Assembly (NCBI GenBank): GCA_902489675.1 | Contig: CABUAP010000024.1 | Coordinates: forward strand, 1 to 12,140 | Direction: 5' to 3' | DNA: 12,140 nt | Source of the DNA: an uncultured Azospirillum sp. | GTDB lineage: Bacteria > Pseudomonadota > Alphaproteobacteria > RF32 > CAG-239 | In this document: one piece after another, positions 1-7,127 of the stretch | Numbering within the stretch: the stretch's first letter is position 1 | Layout of the letters: each line of letters starts with the position of its first letter | Notes under the pieces: model-generated | What the model was told of the DNA's origin: nothing | Database searches by the model: none | The model's input: the letters and a program-made list of their open reading frames with translations, nothing else | Translations under genes and position numbers: made by a program

Positions 1-54
1 CGGTTCGCGTGGTCAGAAATTTGCAAGCGCTGGCCTAAAATAAAAAGAGGTTAA
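1..54 (+). other. possible 3' end of an upstream plus-strand gene
   Basis: All three plus-strand frames stop shortly after the window start, at 36-38, 41-43 and 52-54, just before a hairpin terminator. This fits the last 11 to 17 codons of an upstream gene. The three possible tails are VRVVRNLQALA, GSRGQKFASAGLK and RFAWSEICKRWPKIKRG. None is recognisable as a known family, and in particular none resembles the end of NuoK, the usual neighbour upstream of NuoL. I cannot choose the frame from so little sequence. Confidence 0.3.
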
Positions 55-59
55 AAAAC

Positions 60-88
60 AATAAGGGCTTTAAAAGCCCTTATTTCTT
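60..88 (+). terminator. intrinsic hairpin terminator upstream of nuoL
   Basis: Positions 60-70 and 74-84 form a perfect 11-bp inverted repeat (AATAAGGGCTT / AAGCCCTTATT) around a 3-base centre. In practice this is a stem of about 9-10 bp with a slightly larger loop. A T-rich run follows at 83-91. On the other strand the hairpin is followed by TGTTTTTT, so it could act in both directions. It ends transcription of whatever lies upstream and separates it from the nuoL operon. Confidence 0.85.
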
Positions 89-101
89 GTTATTATCTGG
101 T

Positions 102-107
102 TATAAT
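102..107 (+). promoter_or_regulatory. candidate -10 element for the nuoL operon
   Basis: A perfect TATAAT lies between the terminator and nuoL. I see no convincing -35 hexamer at 16-18 bp spacing; the nearest TTGTTA (87-92) is only 9 bp away. If real, transcription would begin near 114. That leaves a leader of only about 14 nt before the nuoL ATG, with no good Shine-Dalgarno sequence. AT-rich DNA produces such matches by chance. Confidence 0.35.
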
Positions 108-127
108 AATAAAATGCGGACAATTTT

Positions 128-1780
128 ATGCTGGTTCATTTACTTTTTTTAATTTTAGGCGCCGGATTGATTTCGGAGTTGGTTCCCAAAAACCGACTGC
201 CGGTATTGTGGTCACTGTTTTCAATGGCGGCGGTATTATATTTTATCTACCGGCTTTCGCTTTTAGGGGCGGCGCCTGAGCTTTATATAAATTATCCGTG
301 GCTCAAAATCCCCAATTTGGCAATCAATTTGGAAATTGCGGTCAATGCCGGCAATATATATTTGGTTTTTGCCCTCTTGGTGCTGGCACTGCTGGTTTTG
401 CTGCAAAACACATTTGGAATTGAAAACGCTAAAAATTCTCTAAACGGACTGGTTTTACTCAATTTATTGTCGGCGCTGATGTTGGTTTTTGCCAATAATT
501 ATATTCAGATGCTGGTAGCGGTCGGCGTGTGTGATGTTTTGGTATTTAGTACGATTAATAATATCGAAGCCAAGAAAAAATATATTTATGCCAATTTTCT
601 GGCGGATACGGGATTGGTCAGCATTTTTGCCGTGGTGCTCGGGCAGGGCGGCGGGTTGGAGCTGAAAAATTTAGCGGCCTATGCTCAGTTTGGCCACCAC
701 AAAGATTTTGTCGCCATCTTGCTTTTAATTTGTATTTTTATCAAAAGCGGGCTGTTTTTGTTCCATGGCACTTATACCGAGATGCGCTCGCTCGGGTTAA
801 ACCGGCTTAATTATATTTTGTACACGGCGACACCGCTGACCGGTTATCTGCTGCTGCTCAAAACCGAGGCGCTGCTGCAAATTTCACCTTATTCATATCC
901 GATGTTGCAGCTTTTTGCTTTGTCATCGGTTGTTTGGGGTTTTTGCGGAGCCGTGGCGATTGACCAGATCAAACAAAAGGCGGTTTATTTTGCTTTGATG
1001 TTTTGGGGGCTGGTGTATGCTTTTGCCGCGTTTGACAGCCGACTCGACACGTTGGATTTTGCGTCGCTGCTGACGTCTTCGTTTTTGTTCGGGCAGGTTT
1101 TGATGCTGATTTATACCGCCGCTTCCAACGAAACGCAGGTGTCCGAAACCGGAGGATTTATTAAAAGCTTAAAATTCACTTTTCTGTTGACGCTTTTGGT
1201 CTTGGCAGCGCTCTTTTCGGTGCTGTTGTCCTTAAAGGACGACAACCCGTGGCTGGCCGGAGGCTGGTTTGTTTTATTTGCAGCGGCAAGTGCGCATATT
1301 TTGTCGCAAATTATGCTCGGACAAAGCCATGCCGACGAGCGGGTGCAGGCAATGTTAAAGAATCCGCCGATTCCCTCATGGCTGCCGGTAGCCCTTGCGG
1401 CCTTGGCGCTTTGCCGATATTTTAATGTTTCTCTTTTTTATCTGCTGCCGGCAGTTGCTCTATGGCTGGTATTGTTTTTTTCCCGCCCGCTGCGTCGGTT
1501 GGATGCTTTGTATGATAACGAAAATCTGCAGGAGGCCGATTATCTGGGAACGGCTTATGAGCTGTTGATTATCACACCGGTTAAGGTTATCGGGCGGCTG
1601 CTGTGGTTGACGGTAGATTTTGTTTTTATTGAGCGGACAATTATCAATTCGGTTCAAAATGCCCTAAGCTTTATGATTTTTTTGTTCCGCCGTATCCATT
1701 CCGGAACGACAATCGGCGCCTTAATGTTTGTGTTGCTCGGCTTTGCCGTTATCGGAATCGTCTGGTTGTACGGAGGTTGA
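128..1780 (+). CDS. nuoL: NADH-quinone oxidoreductase subunit L, divergent
   Basis: This is a 550-residue polytopic membrane protein, a divergent NuoL, the distal antiporter-like subunit of complex I. Support comes from its position before nuoM and nuoN and from its C-terminus. Residues about 458-522 (LDALYD ... ITPVKVIGRLLW ... VDFVFIERTIINS) resemble the end of NuoL containing the long lateral helix, followed by a last membrane segment (528-548). It is shorter than the usual 610-650 residues. The core is unusual. K206 in FIKSG matches the TM7 lysine, D160 matches D178 of E. coli, and K370-D371 may match K399-D400. But the TM5 glutamate is G133, the TM8 histidine is Y232, and the TM11 pattern HxxxHxxxK is S313, S317, F321. 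The WLPDAM loop after TM7 is absent. The frame is intact, arguing against a pseudogene. The ATG has only a weak ribosome site (GGA at 118-120). The stop is 3 nt before nuoM, whose ribosome site overlaps the end of nuoL. Confidence 0.8.
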   Translation: MLVHLLFLILGAGLISELVPKNRLPVLWSLFSMAAVLYFIYRLSLLGAAPELYINYPWLKIPNLAINLEIAVNAGNIYLVFALLVLALLVLLQNTFGIENAKNSLNGLVLLNLLSALMLVFANNYIQMLVAVGVCDVLVFSTINNIEAKKKYIYANFLADTGLVSIFAVVLGQGGGLELKNLAAYAQFGHHKDFVAILLLICIFIKSGLFLFHGTYTEMRSLGLNRLNYILYTATPLTGYLLLLKTEALLQISPYSYPMLQLFALSSVVWGFCGAVAIDQIKQKAVYFALMFWGLVYAFAAFDSRLDTLDFASLLTSSFLFGQVLMLIYTAASNETQVSETGGFIKSLKFTFLLTLLVLAALFSVLLSLKDDNPWLAGGWFVLFAAASAHILSQIMLGQSHADERVQAMLKNPPIPSWLPVALAALALCRYFNVSLFYLLPAVALWLVLFFSRPLRRLDALYDNENLQEADYLGTAYELLIITPVKVIGRLLWLTVDFVFIERTIINSVQNALSFMIFLFRRIHSGTTIGALMFVLLGFAVIGIVWLYGG

Positions 1781-1783
1781 CGG

Positions 1784-3226
1784 ATGGAAAATCTTAGTTC
1801 TTTGGTCAATGCGATTATTACGGTTCCTCTGTTGGGAATGGTATTTGCCTCGCTTTCTCGCGAAAGCGGTCGCGGGCGGATCAGCAATGTATTGAGTGTC
1901 GGCATCTTTACCGTCCTTTCCAATTTGGTGATTTTGTGGCGTACCGCTTTGCAGATAGACGTAAGCAAAGACGGGTGGAAAGTGGTGGAAAGCTTTGCTT
2001 GGACGGCCAATCCGAAAATCGAACTGGTGTTCGGTATTGATGTGTTCTCACTGATGCTGATTGCGGCCGTTCACTTTGCGGTTTTGCTGGGGATGATCGG
2101 CATCCGGCATAACACATATCGGCAAAAGGCGCTCATTGTCTTTGCTCTTATGTTTTTGAGTATGATCAGCGGCTATTTTCTGGCTTCTGACGTTTTTTCC
2201 TTTTATATCTTTTTTGAAGCGCTGCTGTTGCCGTTGTTTATGATGATCGGCATTTTCGGTGATATCAAAAAACAGCAGGTTCTGTACCGCTTTTTTCTGT
2301 ATAACCTGTTGGGCGCCGTATTCTTGTTTGTGGCTTTGGTCGTGCTGTATAATCATCAAAATGTCAGTATTTTGGAGGTCAGCCGCGTTGTCTTGTCCGA
2401 ACATGGAGAGGTTTTGGTCTGGGGAGCTATTTTTATCGCGTTTTTGTCCCGGATTCCGGTTTGGCCTTTCCATTATTGGATATCCTCGGTCAATGCCAAT
2501 ATTTCGAACCCGCTGGTTTTCATCATCGCCAATATTGTTCCGCTGAGCGGTGTTTACGGCTTGATCCGCTTTTTTCCGGTTAATGCGCCGGCGGTATTGG
2601 ATCCGTATTTGCTGGTGTTGGAGATTATCAGTATCGTTACCATGTTGATGATTGCCCTGATCGGTTTTACCAAGCGCGATATTCAGTATAAAATTTTTGC
2701 CTATATGACGGTTTATTATATCATGTACCTGCTCGGCGCTTTGCTGCCGACTGACGCACTGTTGATGAATATCGGTTTTTCAATGTTTTCCTATCTGATT
2801 ATTGTTGCCGCGCTGGAAGTCATAATTGCGCATATTGATAATGAGCGCCAGTGTAACGAAATCAGTGACTGCGGTATTTTGTGCAGTATCCGCCGCACCT
2901 CGCTGGTATTTTCTTTTCTTATTTTGGCGGCAATAGGAATGCCTTTGTCCTCCATGTTTTTGAACAATATGGTGATTTTTGCCGGATTGATGAAATTTAA
3001 CATCAAAATGGCCGTTTGTATTTTGCTGGCAGTTATGCTCAGTGCAGTGGGACTGCTCCAGCAGTTGTTTTATTTGAAATATCCGCCGGAAACGGAAAAC
3101 GGCGCGGCGGTTGCTTCAAGCGAATGCGCGGCGGCGGATATTTCGCTCCGGGTATTTGCGGTCATGCTGCTGACGGCGGCGCTTTTGGTTTTGTCATTTA
3201 TTAATCCGCTGTGGTTTGTCGGGTAG
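1784..3226 (+). CDS. nuoM: NADH-quinone oxidoreductase subunit M, divergent
   Basis: NuoM is the middle antiporter-like subunit of complex I. The product has 480 residues, about the usual length (480-510), with many hydrophobic segments. The TM5 glutamate is kept (E145 in YIFFEALLLP, E144 in E. coli). The TM7 region RIPVWPFHYW (223-232) keeps the histidine H230 (H241) but has R223 in place of the lysine K234. The following LPDAH and APT motifs are changed to ISSVN and SNP. By hand alignment K265 is L254, H322 is Y312, H348 is F332, and the TM12 glutamate E407 is N395 (GMPLSSMFLNN replaces the GLPGTSGFVGE pattern). K303 in the DIQYKIFAY segment matches the TM9 lysine region. The start has a strong GGAGG (1772-1776) inside the end of nuoL, 7 nt from the ATG. 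Identity is secure from position and family resemblance. Whether it still moves protons is doubtful. Confidence 0.87.
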   Translation: MENLSSLVNAIITVPLLGMVFASLSRESGRGRISNVLSVGIFTVLSNLVILWRTALQIDVSKDGWKVVESFAWTANPKIELVFGIDVFSLMLIAAVHFAVLLGMIGIRHNTYRQKALIVFALMFLSMISGYFLASDVFSFYIFFEALLLPLFMMIGIFGDIKKQQVLYRFFLYNLLGAVFLFVALVVLYNHQNVSILEVSRVVLSEHGEVLVWGAIFIAFLSRIPVWPFHYWISSVNANISNPLVFIIANIVPLSGVYGLIRFFPVNAPAVLDPYLLVLEIISIVTMLMIALIGFTKRDIQYKIFAYMTVYYIMYLLGALLPTDALLMNIGFSMFSYLIIVAALEVIIAHIDNERQCNEISDCGILCSIRRTSLVFSFLILAAIGMPLSSMFLNNMVIFAGLMKFNIKMAVCILLAVMLSAVGLLQQLFYLKYPPETENGAAVASSECAAADISLRVFAVMLLTAALLVLSFINPLWFVG

Positions 3227-3235
3227 GAGAAAAAG

Positions 3236-4678
3236 ATGCTGGTCACATATATTGCCTTGCTGCCGGAAGTCGTTTTGCTGTTTGGGATTCTGCTGATGGC
3301 ATTGGTTCGGATTTTCCGCGCCGAAAATACGCCGAAAACTTTTTTGACTTTGGCCAAGTGGACGATATTGCCTACAATTGCGCTGACAGCGGTTTTTTAT
3401 GATCGGGATGTAGGGGCTGTTTGGAGCAATAACGATTACACGACTTTGTTTAAAATCGTGATCTATTTGTTTGCGCTGGGATGGGGAACGCTGTCGCTGA
3501 AACGTTTTCAAAATCGGGAAAATTCGAGTTTTTCTTTTTATTTCCTGCTGTTGCTTAATTTGCTCGGTTTCTCTTTGATGCTTTCTGCCCGCTCTTTGCC
3601 GGCGCTTGCCGCGGCCGCCGTTTGCTGCCAGCTGCTGAATTATCCTTTGCTGAAAACGGATGCCGAAGAAGAAGCTCTGCCGCAATTTCGGCGCTATTTG
3701 GTATGGACGCTGCTTTTTTGCCTGCTGCTTGCCGGCGGGGTCTGGAAATTGTGCGCTTATGCAGACAGCACGAGTTACGCGGACGTCAGCCGCTTTTTGG
3801 CGGAACAAACAGTGGTTTCCTGGCAGCTGCGGCTGGCGTTTGTCATGATTATGGTTTTCTTCCTGTTTGCTTTGGGGGTGGCGCCTTTCCATTTTTGGTT
3901 TGCCGATGTGCTCTCCGGCGCCATTCTCCCGGTCGGCGGATATTTGACCATTGTGCCGGTTTTGGCTTATTTTTCCGTTTTTGTTAATTTGATTGCCAAT
4001 GTGCTGGCGCCGCTTTACGGCTGGTTTGTGCCGGTTATGTTGATTTTTGGCGTGTTGTCCGTTTTTATCGGCGCCATCGGCGCCAACAGCGAAGACAATC
4101 TGCGTCGTATTTTTGCCTATGCCGGGCTGTATTATGTCGGGGTTTTGTTGATAGCCTCTGCCGATATGCATGGGCAGAGCCTGGTGGCAGCTTTGGTTTA
4201 TCTGCTGGTTTATGTGTTGGCTTTTTTCGGTATCTATACGGTTTTTGCCGGTTGTCGCAGCAAAGGCGAGTATCTGCATTATCTAAACGAAGTGCGCGGT
4301 CTTTCGACCCAACGGCCTTTTCTGGCGGCCACTCTTTTGATCTTGATGATTTCTTTGATCGGTACGCCGCCGCTGTTGGGTTTTTTGGGCAAACTTTCGG
4401 TCATTAATGCGTTGGTGGCCGGCGGCAGCTATGGTTTAATGGCGGTGGTGGCCTTTTCGATGCTGATTTTGGTTTATGCCTATCTTAAAATTATCACCGT
4501 GATCTATTTTGAACCGCGTAATATTAGTTTTGACAGGGTAGACAAAGGGGTATATACATATATAGCGCTTAATCTTCTGCTGATTGCGGTAACAGTTGTA
4601 AACCCAAAATATTTGATGCATGATGCGGAAATAATGTTGACAGCGATTTTGCAGGCGAAAAATGTGGCAGCATTTTGA
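3236..4678 (+). CDS. nuoN: NADH-quinone oxidoreductase subunit N, divergent
   Basis: NuoN is the third antiporter-like subunit of complex I, next to the smaller membrane subunits in the assembled complex. Length is 480 residues, normal for the family. Recognisable blocks are PFHFW (217-221), DNLRRIFAYAGLYYVG (287-302, matching the NLKRLLAYS block) and GTPPLLGFLGKL (376-387, matching the GIPPxxGFxGK block). The TM12 lysine K386 (K395 in E. coli) and H219 (H224) are kept. The TM5 glutamate E133 aligns with V129, K217 with A212, K247 with V242, K295 with R290, and K158 with R153. The ATG follows an AGGAGA ribosome site (3225-3230) that overlaps the nuoM stop, 9 nt downstream. The gene ends inside birA with a 17-nt overlap, so the two are probably translationally coupled. 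Identity is sure; coupling function is questionable. Confidence 0.88.
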   Translation: MLVTYIALLPEVVLLFGILLMALVRIFRAENTPKTFLTLAKWTILPTIALTAVFYDRDVGAVWSNNDYTTLFKIVIYLFALGWGTLSLKRFQNRENSSFSFYFLLLLNLLGFSLMLSARSLPALAAAAVCCQLLNYPLLKTDAEEEALPQFRRYLVWTLLFCLLLAGGVWKLCAYADSTSYADVSRFLAEQTVVSWQLRLAFVMIMVFFLFALGVAPFHFWFADVLSGAILPVGGYLTIVPVLAYFSVFVNLIANVLAPLYGWFVPVMLIFGVLSVFIGAIGANSEDNLRRIFAYAGLYYVGVLLIASADMHGQSLVAALVYLLVYVLAFFGIYTVFAGCRSKGEYLHYLNEVRGLSTQRPFLAATLLILMISLIGTPPLLGFLGKLSVINALVAGGSYGLMAVVAFSMLILVYAYLKIITVIYFEPRNISFDRVDKGVYTYIALNLLLIAVTVVNPKYLMHDAEIMLTAILQAKNVAAF

Positions 4679-5384
4679 TTTTAATGAATTGACAAGTACC
4701 AATGATCTGGCTTTGGCCTTGAGCGGTTCCGCTGCCGGACAGAAATTGGCGATAACGGCGGTAAGACAGACCGGCGGCCGCGGACGTCGAGGACGCAGTT
4801 GGGTTTGCTTGGAAGGCAATTTGTTTTTGTCATTAGCGATTCCTTTTGCCGCAGAGCAAAGCGCCGCGTTGGTTTTGGCGTCATCATTAGCCCTGCTAGA
4901 GGCCGTCAAGTCTCTTGATCAAAATGCCGATGTGGTTCTCAAATGGCCCAATGACGTTCTGTTGAACGGCGGTAAAATATCGGGGATCTTGCTTGAAAAA
5001 GGCGATGCAGGGTATATGATTATCGGTATCGGTGTCAATATTAAGGCGGCGCCAGCAGGCGGAACCCTCTATCCGACAATGAGCCTCGATGCGGCGGGAA
5101 TAAATATCGATCGGGAAGAGTTTAAAGAAATTTATCTGCGTTGTTTTGACGCGTTAATGAGTTTGTGGAGCGAACAGGGAATGAAAGTATTGGTTGAAAA
5201 ATGGCAAAAACACGCCAAAGGAATCGGCCAAAATATCACTGTTCGGCTGCCGAAAATAACTAAGACCGGCGTTTTCACCGGTTTGAATGATGAGGGAATG
5301 CTGATTTTGCAAACCCCGGCCGGCTGCGAGGTTATCGGTGCCGGCGATGTATTTTTTGATGATGAAAGTAAGAAAGAAGAATGA
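4662..5384 (+). CDS. birA: biotin--[acetyl-CoA-carboxylase] ligase, monofunctional
   Basis: This enzyme activates biotin with ATP to biotinyl-AMP and transfers it to the target lysine of biotin carboxyl carrier proteins, in the cytoplasm. The 240-residue product holds the family motifs: an STN near the start (12-14), the GRGRRGR biotinyl-AMP loop (39-45), the KWPND motif with its key lysine (94-98), and GGKISGILLE followed by IIGIGVNI. A small C-terminal beta-domain follows, ending GCEVIGAGDVFF. There is no N-terminal helix-turn-helix, so it lacks the repressor domain of E. coli BirA and should be only a ligase. The ATG lies 17 nt inside the end of nuoN, with AGGCG upstream. The stop overlaps the rnj start as ATGA. 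Position between nuoN and rnj is a common alphaproteobacterial arrangement and does not imply a direct role in respiration. Confidence 0.95.
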   Translation: MWQHFDFNELTSTNDLALALSGSAAGQKLAITAVRQTGGRGRRGRSWVCLEGNLFLSLAIPFAAEQSAALVLASSLALLEAVKSLDQNADVVLKWPNDVLLNGGKISGILLEKGDAGYMIIGIGVNIKAAPAGGTLYPTMSLDAAGINIDREEFKEIYLRCFDALMSLWSEQGMKVLVEKWQKHAKGIGQNITVRLPKITKTGVFTGLNDEGMLILQTPAGCEVIGAGDVFFDDESKKEE

Positions 5385-7126
5385 TTAATAAATTTGAAAA
5401 AAACGGATTGTATTTTGTAACTTTGGGCGGTGCCGACGAGATCGGCATGAATATGTATGTCTATGCATATAACGGCAAATTTATCATGGTCGATGCCGGC
5501 TACGGTTTTTTGAACGATAATTATCCGGGGATTGATCTGTGCTTTGCCGATGCCGGATTTTTTGCCAATTATGCCGAAGATTTTGAGGGGATTTTTATTA
5601 CCCATGCCCACGAAGATCACTTTGGCGCCATTGCTCAGGTTTGGCCACTGCTCAAATGCCCGGTCTACGCCAGCGAGTTTACGCTTGGGCTGATCAAAAA
5701 CCGTTTGCGCGAATATAAACTGGAAGGTGAGGTGCCGCTCAATCCGGTGGTTGGGCATCAGACCATTCAGCTGCAAAATTTTTCGGTCGAATTTGTACCG
5801 GTTGTCCACTCGGTGCCCGAAACGGCAGCGCTGGTGATCAAAACCGCGGACAAAACCGTGGTTCATGCCACCGACTGGCGTTTTGACGACAGCGCGATCG
5901 AGATTTTGCAGACCGATTATGCCGGGCTGCAGGCTGCGGGTAAAAGCGGCGTTGATATGTTTGTCTGCGATTCGACCAATATTGAAGTCGATGAAAAACT
6001 GCCAAGCGAATCTGAGGTGCGCGAATGTCTGATCAAATTAATTCCCACCCTCTCCAAAACCGTGGTGGCCACTTGTTTTGCCTCCAATCTGACCCGGCTC
6101 GAGAGTCTGTTTCTGGCTGCCGATGCCGCCGGACGCACACCGGTGTTGGTCGGCCGCAGTCTGCTCTATAACGTTAAGGTGGCCAAAGAGATCGGCTATT
6201 TTAAAAATATGCCGAAATGCTATGATATCAAAGAAGCGGAAAATATTCCTTCCGATAATGTGCTTTATATCTGTACCGGTTCACAGGCCAATTACCGTTC
6301 GGCGCTGACCTCAATTGTTAATAACCAGAGCAAGTATGTAAAATTGGGCAAAGGCGATTCGGTTATTTTTTCTTCCAAGATCATTCCCGGCAATGAGGAA
6401 AAAATCAGCGAAATGCAGGAAAAGCTGATTGCTCAGGGCGTTAATGTCATTACCGACGAAGACGCTCTGGTTCATACCTCCGGCCATTGCAGCAAAGAAG
6501 AAATCCGCCGGATGTACGAATTGCTCAAACCTCGTTTGGTGCTGCCTGTCCACGGAGATAAAAAGTTTATCCGCGAGCATAAGCGTTTTGCCGCCGAATG
6601 CGGCATCAAAGAAGTGATGAGTATGCAAAACGGCGATGTGCTGCTGTTAAAAGGCGATCAGGCCAAAATTGTCGGCGATGTGCCGACCGACGTGCTGGCC
6701 GTTGACCGCCGAGAAATTGTATCGCTGAATTCGGAAGTGGTTAAACGCCGCAAACAAATTGCCTACAACGGCAGTGTTTTCATCAGTGTTATTTTTGGCG
6801 AAAAATGGGAGTTGATCGCTCTAAGGATCTCGTCTAAGGACATTTGGGAACCGGATGCTTTTGCTGCTCTTCGCGACCGGATCGTGGTCGAGGTTTCGGA
6901 GGCTCTGCCGGAAGTGGTTGCCGGTCTGCATTATAAAGAAACCGCCATTTTGGATTATATCCGGGTTCAGGTGCGGCGCAAAATCGAAAAAGCAACCGAT
7001 ATGAAACCGGTTACCTTTATTCATTTTTACAAGCTGCCGCTTGAAGAAGAGGAAATCGAACAGGAAGAAGATGTGGATGCCGGACAGCCGATGGTTATTT
7101 ATCCGTCGCCGGAAATCGAAAACTGA
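5381..7126 (+). CDS. rnj: ribonuclease J with acidic C-terminal extension
   Basis: RNase J is a metallo-beta-lactamase/beta-CASP nuclease that in other bacteria acts as a 5'-3' exonuclease and endonuclease in rRNA maturation and mRNA decay. The 581-residue product shows the zinc ligands: HxHxDH at 75-80 (THAHEDH), H143, D165 (HATDW) and H391 (PVHGD). It also has the beta-CASP SGH motif with H369 (TSGHCSKEE) and SSKIIPGNE. These positions run one residue ahead of those in Bacillus subtilis RNase J1. The usual HTGD around D165 is HATD, which keeps the ligand. The normal C-terminal beta-strand end (KPVTFIHFYKL, 542-552) is followed by about 29 extra residues, rich in Glu/Asp at 555-566, that I do not recognise. 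The start overlaps birA by 4 nt with only a purine-rich AAGAAAGAAGA upstream. The stop lies one base from the stop of the converging histidine kinase. Confidence 0.95.
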   Translation: MINKFEKNGLYFVTLGGADEIGMNMYVYAYNGKFIMVDAGYGFLNDNYPGIDLCFADAGFFANYAEDFEGIFITHAHEDHFGAIAQVWPLLKCPVYASEFTLGLIKNRLREYKLEGEVPLNPVVGHQTIQLQNFSVEFVPVVHSVPETAALVIKTADKTVVHATDWRFDDSAIEILQTDYAGLQAAGKSGVDMFVCDSTNIEVDEKLPSESEVRECLIKLIPTLSKTVVATCFASNLTRLESLFLAADAAGRTPVLVGRSLLYNVKVAKEIGYFKNMPKCYDIKEAENIPSDNVLYICTGSQANYRSALTSIVNNQSKYVKLGKGDSVIFSSKIIPGNEEKISEMQEKLIAQGVNVITDEDALVHTSGHCSKEEIRRMYELLKPRLVLPVHGDKKFIREHKRFAAECGIKEVMSMQNGDVLLLKGDQAKIVGDVPTDVLAVDRREIVSLNSEVVKRRKQIAYNGSVFISVIFGEKWELIALRISSKDIWEPDAFAALRDRIVVEVSEALPEVVAGLHYKETAILDYIRVQVRRKIEKATDMKPVTFIHFYKLPLEEEEIEQEEDVDAGQPMVIYPSPEIEN

Positions 7127-7127
7127 T

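Noticed and set aside
87..107. TTGTTA (87-92) with TATAAT (102-107) as a full promoter
   Set aside because: The spacing is only 9 bp, far below the 16-18 bp needed, so only the -10 element is listed.
128..1780. nuoL as a pseudogene
   Set aside because: The frame is open over 550 codons with no internal stop or frameshift, the hydrophobic segments are regular, and the C-terminus and gene spacing are normal. A decaying gene would be expected to show disruptions.
2048..2473. A 141-codon minus-strand open frame inside nuoM
   Set aside because: It has the same Gln/His-rich low-complexity character as other antisense shadows of hydrophobic genes, and there is no independent start signal.
3194..4279. 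A 361-codon open frame on the minus strand opposite nuoN and the end of nuoM
   Set aside because: It is the antisense shadow of nuoN. The translation is rich in Gln, Lys, Arg and His with no recognisable domain, there is no ribosome site, and the plus strand encodes a clear NuoN.
128..4678. Reading the three membrane genes as Mrp antiporter or hydrogenase-4 subunits instead of complex I
   Set aside because: The order L-M-N followed by birA and rnj and the NuoL-type C-terminus fit complex I. No mrp or hydrogenase genes are present in the window. The divergence keeps this from being fully excluded.
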